45,186 bases of DNA, taken from assembly GCA_910583895.1 (NCBI GenBank), contig CAJTYJ010000029.1, forward strand, positions 1 through 45,186, written 5' to 3'. Both the position numbers and the translations under genes were made by a program. Below are positions 26,817 to 35,049 of this stretch, in pieces (the first letter of the stretch is position 1; the number at the start of each line of letters is the position of its first letter). Under the pieces are notes generated by a model, which worked only from the letters and a program-made list of their open reading frames with translations, did not search any database and was not told the origin of the DNA. The DNA comes from an uncultured Lachnospiraceae bacterium. Its GTDB lineage: Bacteria > Bacillota > Clostridia > Lachnospirales > Lachnospiraceae.

Positions 26817-27716
26817 CTAAATCTTTCCAAATATCAGGTAAACCGGAATGGTTATAAGCATCAAAGATTCCTGGATATAGGTGTATCGCTCCACCTTGTC
26901 CACGATGGCAAACTGTTTTGGGTCCTTTAAAAACTGCAGAAATTTCCATGTCATCCACAATACGTTCAGAAGCAGGGCGAGAACCGTCAGCTTATTTAAA
27001 TTCCACACCAGGAGAAAATTTGTCATTATGTCCACCCAGGTAAGGATTAGAACGAATGTCACCGGCTTTTGATAACCAAAAAGACTGGAATAGGTTACGT
27101 ATTCCGTCTCATCCTCCGGTGCCCGGATTTTGCGGGAGATCTCCCAGATCAGCGCCGGAAAATACAGAGTCCAGGCGGCCAGAAAATTGATCCAGGTAAA
27201 CAAAGAGATATGGTATTTGATACAGGTGAAAGAGATGACATAGACATTCATAATCATCTGTACCGGATTGTGGGTGACAAGGGCCAAAGGAAGGCTCTTC
27301 TGGATTTTCTTCTTGCTGAAAAACCAAAGGGACATCAAAGTTCCGTAAATATAAAGAAACAAAAAGTAACAGAAGTTATTCATAAACAGAAAGTTGAGAG
27401 CCGCCGTGACCAGGATCAGAAGGGTCACGAACACGGCCAGATCCTTTTTATAAACTCTTCCGGAAGGCAGGGGACGGTAAGAAAAAAGGCGGCAGTCCAG
27501 TTCATAATCTTTCAAGTCGTCGGCGATCCGAAGCCACAAAAGAAAGGAAAAGACAGTAAATCCTCCGATTAGTTCCTGCAGCCCGAGACGAAAGGTGTTG
27601 ATGCCGTTGTTTAAAAGGATGATAAAATGGATCTCGCCGAAGATGATCAGGCCCAGGGCGAACCTTGGGAGAAGCGGGTACATCTCCCGGAAATATACAG
27701 ACAGGCGTTTTCGCAT
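26817..27716 (-). CDS. UbiA-like membrane prenyltransferase
   Basis: 299 residues with about eight to nine hydrophobic helices. The first Asp-rich motif is ADDLKDYELD (Asp66, 67, 70 and 74, the DDxxDxxxD pattern). A second conserved loop, EISRKIRAPEDETEYVTYS, lies near residue 192. UbiA enzymes attach prenyl diphosphates to aromatic, sugar-phosphate or other acceptors within the membrane; some members do other chemistry. It is the first gene of a four-gene operon and starts after AAGGAGG. No quinone genes are nearby, so this is unlikely to be a menaquinone enzyme. Confidence 0.85.
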   Translation of the reverse strand: MRKRLSVYFREMYPLLPRFALGLIIFGEIHFIILLNNGINTFRLGLQELIGGFTVFSFLLWLRIADDLKDYELDCRLFSYRPLPSGRVYKKDLAVFVTLLILVTAALNFLFMNNFCYFLFLYIYGTLMSLWFFSKKKIQKSLPLALVTHNPVQMIMNVYVISFTCIKYHISLFTWINFLAAWTLYFPALIWEISRKIRAPEDETEYVTYSSLFGYQKPVTFVLILTWVDIMTNFLLVWNLNKLTVLALLLNVLWMTWKFLQFLKDPKQFAIVDKVERYTYIQESLMLITIPVYLIFGKI

Positions 27717-27902
27717 GGGGAGGACCTCCTTTTGACAGTAAGTTCTGGTATTATCTTACACCAATTTTCCGTGAAATGGAAGGGCGGGGAGTCTTTCTGT
27801 AAGATCCATTAAAAGCAGGCAAAAAGGCCGGAAGTGTCCGGTGATAAAAAGCATGAAAACCCAGAAGCCTCCACAGGAAAAGAAAATAGACTGGCAAAAT
27901 GG
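27717..27902. other. Divergent intergenic region
   Basis: The region between the UbiA operon and rarA holds a small CCGGA...TCCGG hairpin (about 27830-27843). I could not find a confident promoter for the minus-strand operon in it. Confidence 0.4.
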
Positions 27903-27931
27903 TTGCAATGAAAAAGCAGGTATATTATAGT
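27903..27931 (+). promoter_or_regulatory. Promoter of rarA
   Basis: TTGCAA (27903-27908), 17 bases, TATAGT (27926-27931). Confidence 0.55.
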
Positions 27932-27998
27932 TACAACGAGCCGGCAGCCATACTGCAGCAGCAAAAATGATTAATCACACATTAAAGGAGTTTTCAAT

Positions 27999-29318
27999 AT
28001 GGAACAGTTAACCCTGTTTGATGACCGGGAAAGAAACGCCCCCCTTGCCAGCCGGTTAAGGCCGGAACACATGGAAGAATATGCAGGGCAGAAACACCTG
28101 CTGGGAAAAGGAAAAATTCTGCGCCAGCTAATCGACAAAGACCAGATCTCCTCCATGATCTTCTGGGGACCGCCCGGGGTGGGAAAGACGACTCTGGCGC
28201 GGATTATCGCCAACCGCACCCAGGCTTCTTTTGTAGAATTCAGTGCTGTGACCAGCGGCATCAAGGAAATCAAAGAAGTCATGGCACAGGCAGAACAAAA
28301 CCGGAGAATGGGGATCCGGACGCTTCTGTTTGCGGATGAGATCCACCGGTTCAATAAAGCGCAGCAGGATGCATTCCTGCCTTATGTGGAAAAAGGAAGC
28401 ATCATTTTGGTGGGGGCCACCACAGAAAATCCCTCTTTTGAGATCAACTCGGCGCTTCTGTCCAGATGCAAAGTATTTGTGTTAAAAGCACTGGGGGAAG
28501 AAGATCTGAAGGAACTTCTCATGCATGCGCTCACAAGTCCGAAAGGATTCGGCAGCATGGACATTGCCATAGAAGAACCTCACCTGAAGTCTATTGCCCG
28601 TTTTGCCAACGGGGATGCCAGGACTGCGCTCAACACGCTTGAGATGGCCGTGCTGAACGGACAGATGGACGAAACGGGGAAAATACATGTGAATGAGGAA
28701 GTGCTCTCTCAGTGTATCAACCGCCGCTCTCTGCTTTATGACAAGAACGGGGAGGAACACTACAATCTGATATCAGCTCTTCACAAATCCATGCGCAACA
28801 GCGATCCGGATGCGGCAGTCTACTGGCTTTGCCGGATGCTGGACGGCGGCGAGGAGCCTCTGTATATTGCAAGGCGACTGGTGCGTTTTGCCAGTGAGGA
28901 TGTAGGCATGGCAGATCCTCAGGCACTGCCTCTGGCTGTGTCGGTCTATCAGGCCTGTCATTTCCTGGGAATGCCGGAATGCGATGTGCATCTGACCCAT
29001 GGGGTAGTTTACCTTTCCATGGCGCCAAAATCCAATGCGCTTTATATGGCCTGTGAGAGCTGCAAAAAGGATGTACGGGAACTGGCTGCGGAGCCGGTGC
29101 CTCTGCAGATCTGCAACGCCCCCACAGGGCTTATGAAAGAACTTGAATATGGGAAGGGTTATGAATACGCCCATGATACAGAGGAAAAGCTGTCAAGGAT
29201 GAAGTGCCTGCCTCAAAGTCTGGAAGGGCGCAGGTATTATCTGCCCACCGAAGAAGGGCAGGAAGGAAAGGTAAAAAAGCGGCTGGAAGAGATTCAGAAG
29301 TGGAAACAACAGGAATAA
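27999..29318 (+). CDS. rarA: Replication-associated recombination protein A
   Basis: 439 residues, the normal length for RarA/MgsA/WHIP AAA+ ATPases that act at stalled replication forks. Walker A is GPPGVGKTTLARII (about 57), Walker B is LLFADEIHRF, and sensor motifs include LVGATTENPSFE and a GDARTALNTLE region. The C-terminal oligomerisation part has RRLVRFASEDVGMADP and YLSMAPKSNALY. It starts after AAAGGAG and appears to be monocistronic. Confidence 0.96.
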   Translation: MEQLTLFDDRERNAPLASRLRPEHMEEYAGQKHLLGKGKILRQLIDKDQISSMIFWGPPGVGKTTLARIIANRTQASFVEFSAVTSGIKEIKEVMAQAEQNRRMGIRTLLFADEIHRFNKAQQDAFLPYVEKGSIILVGATTENPSFEINSALLSRCKVFVLKALGEEDLKELLMHALTSPKGFGSMDIAIEEPHLKSIARFANGDARTALNTLEMAVLNGQMDETGKIHVNEEVLSQCINRRSLLYDKNGEEHYNLISALHKSMRNSDPDAAVYWLCRMLDGGEEPLYIARRLVRFASEDVGMADPQALPLAVSVYQACHFLGMPECDVHLTHGVVYLSMAPKSNALYMACESCKKDVRELAAEPVPLQICNAPTGLMKELEYGKGYEYAHDTEEKLSRMKCLPQSLEGRRYYLPTEEGQEGKVKKRLEEIQKWKQQE

Positions 29319-29323
29319 AAACT

Positions 29324-29352
29324 TTGATAAACGCCTGAAAATATGATATGAT
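29324..29352 (+). promoter_or_regulatory. Promoter of the hybrid histidine kinase gene
   Basis: TTGATA (29324-29329), 17 bases, TATGAT (29347-29352). Confidence 0.6.
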
Positions 29353-29416
29353 AGACACAGACATCTGAGGGGGAATATCAGGTCTAAAACAAGAGCTTTA
29401 AGGAGAAGGGAAAATT

Positions 29417-31270
29417 ATGAAAAAGCTCTATCATCGTGTGGATCTGCAAGTATCCTTGCTTCTGGCTGTGTTTGTGGCTGCGGTAGCGCTGACCTGTTTT
29501 GCCGTATCCTACAACATGACCTATCAGGATATGAAGACTGGTCTGAAAGAGCGGGTGGAATACATATATCAATATCTGGATGGGCATTTGGATCTGTCTG
29601 TCTTTTCAGATCTTGAGACCAAAGAGGATATGGAGGAAGAAGCCTATCTGGTTCTTCACAGAGTGTTCAGTGCGGTAAGAGAGGCTACAGGGATCCGTTA
29701 TCTTTATACAGCAAAAAAGAATGAAGAGGGCAAGTACGTCTATGTGGTGGACGGTCTGGATTTTGGCAGCGAGGATTTCCGGTATCCGGGAGATTTGATC
29801 GAAGAAGAGATCTATGGTGATATGGACCGGGCGCTGGACGGAGAGAAGGTGTATCCGGACGGGATTGTCCATACAAGCTGGGGAGATATCTTTATCTGTT
29901 ATCTTCCTTTGTATGATCAGGGAGAAGTGATAGGTGTCCTGGGGATTGAGTTTGAGGCAGAACATCAGTACCGGACTTACCAGCACCTGAAAGCCTTTGT
30001 TCCGCTGGCATTGATTGGGTTTACGCTTTTTGCCTTTTTCATCTCCAGAAGGATGTTCCGGCATGTGAATGAGATCATGGAACGCCAGAATGAACAAAAA
30101 GAGATTCTGGCGGATGCGCTCCACAACGCAGAGGTTGCCAGCAAGGCAAAATCATCGTTTCTCTTTAATATTTCTCATGATATTCAGACTCCGATGAATG
30201 CCATTGTCGGATTCATACGTCTTGCCAGGGATCATGTGGATGACCGGAGGCAGGTGATGGAATACCTCTTTAAAGTGGAGCGGGCCAGCAGCCATCTGCG
30301 CAGACTGATCAATGATGTACTGGATATGGCCAGACTGGAAAAGGGGAGTCTGGAAATCGAACTGGGTCCCTGTGACCTCAGAGCTTCCGTGGAGGAGACG
30401 GAGCAGCTCTTTCGGCCCAGGATGGAAGAGAAGGGTCTTTCCTTTGATGTAAAGATGGAGCAGATGAAATACAACTATGTTCTGTGTGATGATCTGAGGA
30501 TGAAGCAGATCGCTTTGAATCTTCTGTCCAATGCACTGCAGTATACCCTGCCCGGGGGAAGTGTCATGTATGAAGTGCGGCAGGCCGGGTGTGACCAGAA
30601 GGGGCATGTGTTATTGGAGCTGCGGATCCGGGATACGGGTGTGGGAATGAGCGAGGAGTTTCAAAAGCATATCTTTGAAGTGTTCGAGCGGGAGAAGAGT
30701 GCGACGGAGAGCGGCGTTCAGGGGACCGGACTTGGCCTGGCCATTACCCGCCAGCTTGTGGAACTCCAGGGCGGGACCATCGAGGTGAACAGCAAAAAAG
30801 GAGAAGGTACAGAGTTTGTTGTCCGATTCCTCTTGGAAGCGGTGGAAGAAGAAAAAATCTCCGAAGAGGATAAAGAGGATCAGCATGGATTTGAGGGAAA
30901 GCGAATCCTGCTGGTGGAAGACAATCTTCTGAATCAGGAAGTTGCAAAGACGCTTCTGGAAGAAGAAGGACTGCTGGTGGAGTGTGCAGACGACGGGCGG
31001 GAAGGTGTGGACATGGTTGCCAGGTCAGCTCCTGGATACTATAATCTGATTTTGATGGATATCCAGATGCCCAACATGAACGGATACCAGGCTGCCAGAG
31101 AGATCCGAAGTCTTGCAGATCCGGATCTCAACCATATTCCCATTGTGGCTCTGACAGCGAATTCCTTTGATGAAGACAAAGATGAAGCCTATGCCTCCGG
31201 TATGGACTGGCATGTTGCCAAGCCTTTTGACCTGGACAAAGTCAATGAAGCCCTAAAGGAGTTCCTTTAA
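29417..31270 (+). CDS. Membrane hybrid sensor histidine kinase/response regulator
   Basis: 617 residues. Membrane helix one spans about 11-31, then an extracytoplasmic Cache-like sensor domain, helix two about 193-212, and a phosphoacceptor domain with FNISHDIQTPMNAIVGF (His about 254). The ATPase domain has LNLLSNALQYTLPGG, RDTGVGMSEEF and GTGLGLAITRQLV. A receiver domain at the C-terminus has LILMDIQMPNMNGYQAA (Asp about 547), VALTANSF and AKPFDLD. No partner phosphotransfer protein or output regulator is encoded nearby, so its target is unknown. It starts after AAGGAGAAG. Its 3' end overlaps the convergent aldolase gene by 18 bases. Confidence 0.93.
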   Translation: MKKLYHRVDLQVSLLLAVFVAAVALTCFAVSYNMTYQDMKTGLKERVEYIYQYLDGHLDLSVFSDLETKEDMEEEAYLVLHRVFSAVREATGIRYLYTAKKNEEGKYVYVVDGLDFGSEDFRYPGDLIEEEIYGDMDRALDGEKVYPDGIVHTSWGDIFICYLPLYDQGEVIGVLGIEFEAEHQYRTYQHLKAFVPLALIGFTLFAFFISRRMFRHVNEIMERQNEQKEILADALHNAEVASKAKSSFLFNISHDIQTPMNAIVGFIRLARDHVDDRRQVMEYLFKVERASSHLRRLINDVLDMARLEKGSLEIELGPCDLRASVEETEQLFRPRMEEKGLSFDVKMEQMKYNYVLCDDLRMKQIALNLLSNALQYTLPGGSVMYEVRQAGCDQKGHVLLELRIRDTGVGMSEEFQKHIFEVFEREKSATESGVQGTGLGLAITRQLVELQGGTIEVNSKKGEGTEFVVRFLLEAVEEEKISEEDKEDQHGFEGKRILLVEDNLLNQEVAKTLLEEEGLLVECADDGREGVDMVARSAPGYYNLILMDIQMPNMNGYQAAREIRSLADPDLNHIPIVALTANSFDEDKDEAYASGMDWHVAKPFDLDKVNEALKEFL

Positions 31271-32290
31271 AAGCTGACCAAGCTTTTGAATATCCGATTC
31301 TTTGGTTGCCCAGCTTGTGGCAAGCCTTACGATGGTGCGATCTTCGTCGGGTTTTTCCCAGAAGCTTAGAAAGACCTGTTTTTTCAGACGTTCCAGCTGG
31401 TCATCCCGCAAAAGGATGAACTGCTGATTGGTGGGAGACTCCAGATGGAAGGTACAGCTGCATTCGTGAAGTTCTTTTTTCAGAGCTTCAGCCATCTGGA
31501 TAGCATGACGACTGATCTTCAGATACAGGTCGTTTGTGAATAAAGTATCAAACTGAATCCCAAGGAGACGGCCCTTTGCCAGCAGAGCGCCGTGCTGTTT
31601 GATGATGGTCAGAAAATGTTTCGGCGTGCTGTGGCGGGGGAAGACGACGGCTTCTCCGCACAGGGCGCCGACTTTGGTTCCGCCGATATAAAAGGCGTCA
31701 CAGCAGCGGGCGATCAGCGGCAGCGTGACATCTGTGTGAAGACTCATAAGACCATAACCAAGTCGGGCGCCGTCCAGATAGAGCGGAATTTTATGGGCCT
31801 GGCAGATGGCGGAGAGGTTCTCCAGTTCTGCCCGGGTGTAGAGCGTCCCGAATTCCGTCGGATGGGAGATGTACACCATGCCGGGATAGACCATGTGTTC
31901 CCGGTTTTCGTCTTCCCAGAAAACGCGCAGGAAGGTCTCCAGATCCTCTGCACGGATCTTTCCCTCATGCTGGGGAAGCGTAAGTACTTTGTGGCCGGTA
32001 TATTCGATGGCACCTGCTTCATGGACGTTTACATGCCCGGTGTCGGCGGCGATCACTCCTTCATAAGGAGCTAACATACCGTCAATCACAGTCAGGTTTG
32101 TCTGGGTGCCGCCCACCAGAAAATAGATGTCCGCATCCGGACAGTCACAGGCTTGTCTGATTTTTTCCTTGGCCTGGTCGCAATAGGGATCGTTTCCGTA
32201 ACCAGACAGCTGTTCTAAGTTTGTCTCGGCCAGGCGAGCGAGGATCTGCTCATGGGCGCCTTCTACGTAATCGCTCTCAAATGATAACAT
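31253..32290 (-). CDS. Threonine aldolase-family PLP enzyme
   Basis: 345 residues of the low-specificity L-threonine aldolase/beta-eliminating lyase family. The PLP-lysine motif is FYIGGTKVGALCGEA, preceded by YLDGARLGYGL with the Asp that contacts the cofactor nitrogen. The N-terminal MLSFESDYVEGAHEQIL matches a common Firmicute group annotated as threonine aldolase. It would split threonine/allo-threonine to glycine and acetaldehyde, but the substrate has not been confirmed for many members. Start after GGGGGT. It diverges from spmB and overlaps the kinase gene end. Confidence 0.87.
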   Translation of the reverse strand: MLSFESDYVEGAHEQILARLAETNLEQLSGYGNDPYCDQAKEKIRQACDCPDADIYFLVGGTQTNLTVIDGMLAPYEGVIAADTGHVNVHEAGAIEYTGHKVLTLPQHEGKIRAEDLETFLRVFWEDENREHMVYPGMVYISHPTEFGTLYTRAELENLSAICQAHKIPLYLDGARLGYGLMSLHTDVTLPLIARCCDAFYIGGTKVGALCGEAVVFPRHSTPKHFLTIIKQHGALLAKGRLLGIQFDTLFTNDLYLKISRHAIQMAEALKKELHECSCTFHLESPTNQQFILLRDDQLERLKKQVFLSFWEKPDEDRTIVRLATSWATKESDIQKLGQLLKELL

Positions 32291-32499
32291 CGTTGATACC
32301 CCCTTTTTTCTCGTATTTTATCATCTGGGAGAAAGGCGGTCAACTGCAAGTTCTCTTTAAGATGCGCAGTTTGTGTTCGGATCTGGTTCCTTTTATCCAT
32401 GAGAAAAAAGAACAGATGTTCGATACAGAGGATAACCGCAACATATTTTTTCCGTTTGTGCATAAAATGAATACAAACATATTCGAAGATGTGTGGAGC

Positions 32500-33024
32500 A
32501 TGACGTTTTTTTATTATATTTCGGATTTTATCATTCCCCTTGTTCTTTTTTATATTGTTTCCTATGCTCTGACGGAAAAAATTTCGGTTTACGATGAATT
32601 TGTGCGGGGAGCGGCGGATGGGATCAAGACCGTGTTTCAGATTCTGCCTACACTGGTGGGGCTGATGGCGGCGGTGGGGATGCTTCGTGCGTCCGGCTTT
32701 CTGGATTTTACTGCGGAATATCTGACAGGACTTGCAGAGTTTCTGCACTTTCCGGTACAGCTGATTCCGCTGTCCATCATCCGGCTCTTTTCCTCTTCGG
32801 CAGCCACCTCTCTGGCACTGGACCTTTACAAATCCTATGGGACGGATTCGTATATCGGATTGACCGCTTCCATTATGATGGGATGCACAGAGACGGTCTT
32901 TTATACCATGAGTGTTTATTTCCTGACCGCAAAAGTGACAAAAAGCAGGTGGACACTTGCAGGAGCCCTTGTCAGTACCTTCGCGGGGATTGCCGCCAGC
33001 GTCGTACTGGCCGGAATGATGTAG
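32500..33024 (+). CDS. spmB: Spore maturation protein B
   Basis: About 174 residues with several membrane helices (YISDFIIPLVLFYIVSYAL at the start, then VYDEFVRGAADGIKTV, ILPTLVGLMAAVGMLRASG and SLIRLF-type helices). These match SpmB, of the nucleoside-recognition Gate family, needed for spore core dehydration in Bacillus and Clostridium. The start is uncertain. ATG at 32500 gives the usual SpmB beginning and length but has only GGAG very close to it; an in-frame ATG at 32467 has no ribosome site. The usual spmA partner is absent upstream. Confidence 0.8.
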   Translation: MTFFYYISDFIIPLVLFYIVSYALTEKISVYDEFVRGAADGIKTVFQILPTLVGLMAAVGMLRASGFLDFTAEYLTGLAEFLHFPVQLIPLSIIRLFSSSAATSLALDLYKSYGTDSYIGLTASIMMGCTETVFYTMSVYFLTAKVTKSRWTLAGALVSTFAGIAASVVLAGMM

Positions 33025-33079
33025 AGAATCACTAGGAAATGATTTTTTGCTGAAAAAGATTATGATGGTGTAAAAATAA

Positions 33080-33112
33080 AGGCAGGAGCATCTCTTACAC
33101 GCTCCTGCTTTC
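33080..33112. terminator. Bidirectional terminator between spmB and the OLD-like gene
   Basis: GCAGGAGC (33082-33089) pairs with GCTCCTGC (33101-33108). A and T-rich flanks occur on both sides. The last codons and stop of the OLD-like gene lie within the hairpin. Confidence 0.7.
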
Positions 33113-34945
33113 AAAATAGGGAAACCGTTCCAGGGCAGTCAAAATATCCTGGAAATCTTCTTTAGGCGCCAGATCAATGTAGCGCTTTAAAAGTGCGGTC
33201 TCCTCTTCTTTGTATCTTCCGTAAAACAGATCGAACAGGTTGTGTCCCCGCAGATAGATCTTGATCTCTTCCATATGGGCCTTAACATCCTCGACGGTCT
33301 CAAAATCCCGGCCGATCACTTCTCTTACCTGTTTGGCGCTGGTGATGCGGTGAAGGTATTCTTTCCATTTTTCCAGAAAAATTTCATAAAAGGACTCTTC
33401 GGATGCAAGAACGCCCAGTTCTGTCATGATCCGGGGATTCAGAAAATAATTCTCAAAAGAATAGTACTTCAGAATCAGCACATTTTCCGGACGGACTCTT
33501 GGAAGCTTATCCAGGTCTTCCAGATTGCGCTCTTCATAGTAGCGGCAGAGCTGGCGGCCAAGGACACCCGGATCCTTGCCATCACTGTCACGGATCATCA
33601 GAAACTGGTCCCGCAGGTAAATCTGATTCATATACTTTAAATTGGCATAAGTCTTGATGTTGGTGCAGCTGTTGGTCGTGATGATGGCGATCCGGAGAAG
33701 CTCTCCCTGGTCATTGACTGTTTCTGAATAATATTTCTGCAGAAGAAGGGGCAGACGGCTTTTGTCCTGCTTACCTTCCACGATAAAGACGAAGTTTACA
33801 TTCATCAGATCTCCGGCAGTGTAGCCTAAGTCATCCAGGATGGCACTGATATCCGTATTCTCCCGGACATCGGAGGATCCGTCCTTCCGGATGACAACCT
33901 GACGGATCTGGCGGCTGTTAAAGTTGGGCAGAAGGTTTGGAGAGTGGGTGGTAAAGATCACCTGGTTTTTGCGGGAAAGCCGGTAGAGGATCTTACCCGA
34001 CACCTTCTGAAGTCTGGGATGCAGAAAGATCTCAGGGTCCTCGATCATGATAATGCTGGGCAGGTTCTCCTCAATCTCTGTATAAGCCTCCAGAAGGGAG
34101 AATAAGTAGATAGAACGCATACCTTTTCCCATCCGGGCGATGGGGCGGATCAGCTTCTGAGCCGGATGCCAGATCTCGGTGGTCACCTGAAGGATTTTCT
34201 CCACGTCCCGGTTCATGGAGTAAAGGATCTCTTCGCGGCCTCCATTTTTCTTAAAGCTTTCATTGACTTTTTTGGCGAAGCTGTCCAGGTTCAGCTGATA
34301 TAGCTTATAGTCCAGAAGCTTGGAGGTTTCAAAAGCATCCAGTTCTCCCGGCCGCTTTTTTTCAATCAGACCGATACAGCTGAAGCACTGGCTGCACTTT
34401 TTGGCTTCATTGAACATACAGGAGCCGGAGCGCATTTTCTGCAGGATCTCGTCTTCCTGCAATAGCAGAAGATCCCGTTGAAGCTGTTCTAAGCGCCGCT
34501 CGGTATCCACATGATAGATCTTTGGAAAGACCTCCTGAATGTAAGGATTGTGCTTTAAGAAGCCGTCCTTTAGACGGATGCGGCCGCTTCGGTTGGCTGA
34601 CATGGTGAAGGTCAGGGTGCCGTCCTGATAGGAGGGAAGCTTTTTCTCAAAGTCTGCAAGCCAGGCCTCCCATCGGCGGTATTGACTGACGATGCCTTTT
34701 CGGTGAAGGAGCTGCAAATCCTCTTTAGTGAAGAACAAGGAGACGCGGATCTCTATCTTGGCTCCGTCTTCCCTGAAATCTTCCGGACCGATCCGGTAAT
34801 CTCCGCCCACTGCCCGTACAGCGTCCAGGACTGTGGTTTTGCCCGTGTTGTTCTGACCGACCAGGATCAGAGCATTTTCGATGTTCTGAAGATGCATGTG
34901 ATGGATGGATTTGAAGTTCTGGATATCCAGGTCCGTGATTTTCAT
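33095..34945 (-). CDS. OLD-family ATPase-TOPRIM nuclease with four-Cys motif
   Basis: 616 residues. The N-terminal ABC/SMC-like ATPase has Walker A VGQNNTGKTTVLDA (about 29-42). The signature-like segment RMGKGMRSIYLFSLL, Walker B IIMIEDPEIFLHP and switch His FTTHSPNLLP follow in the middle. The C-terminal TOPRIM nuclease domain has FIVEGKQDKSRLPLLL and MIRDSDGKD. An insertion in the ATPase holds Cys176, 184, 187 and 190 (C-x7-C-x2-C-x2-C), which could bind zinc or an iron-sulfur cluster. OLD proteins are nucleases in phage defence or DNA repair. No gabija-type helicase or other defence partner is adjacent. ATG at 34945 follows AGGAGC; the upstream open frame to 34987 is not convincing. Confidence 0.85.
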   Translation of the reverse strand: MKITDLDIQNFKSIHHMHLQNIENALILVGQNNTGKTTVLDAVRAVGGDYRIGPEDFREDGAKIEIRVSLFFTKEDLQLLHRKGIVSQYRRWEAWLADFEKKLPSYQDGTLTFTMSANRSGRIRLKDGFLKHNPYIQEVFPKIYHVDTERRLEQLQRDLLLLQEDEILQKMRSGSCMFNEAKKCSQCFSCIGLIEKKRPGELDAFETSKLLDYKLYQLNLDSFAKKVNESFKKNGGREEILYSMNRDVEKILQVTTEIWHPAQKLIRPIARMGKGMRSIYLFSLLEAYTEIEENLPSIIMIEDPEIFLHPRLQKVSGKILYRLSRKNQVIFTTHSPNLLPNFNSRQIRQVVIRKDGSSDVRENTDISAILDDLGYTAGDLMNVNFVFIVEGKQDKSRLPLLLQKYYSETVNDQGELLRIAIITTNSCTNIKTYANLKYMNQIYLRDQFLMIRDSDGKDPGVLGRQLCRYYEERNLEDLDKLPRVRPENVLILKYYSFENYFLNPRIMTELGVLASEESFYEIFLEKWKEYLHRITSAKQVREVIGRDFETVEDVKAHMEEIKIYLRGHNLFDLFYGRYKEEETALLKRYIDLAPKEDFQDILTALERFPYFESRSV

Positions 34946-35049
34946 GGCAGAAAGCTCCTGATTTCTTTTTCTTTTAGCATAAGGCACGAAAAAGAGACTG
35001 TCAATAGGTGGTTGCTGTATGCGGTCATTGCGTCCCCGCCGGAAATGTG

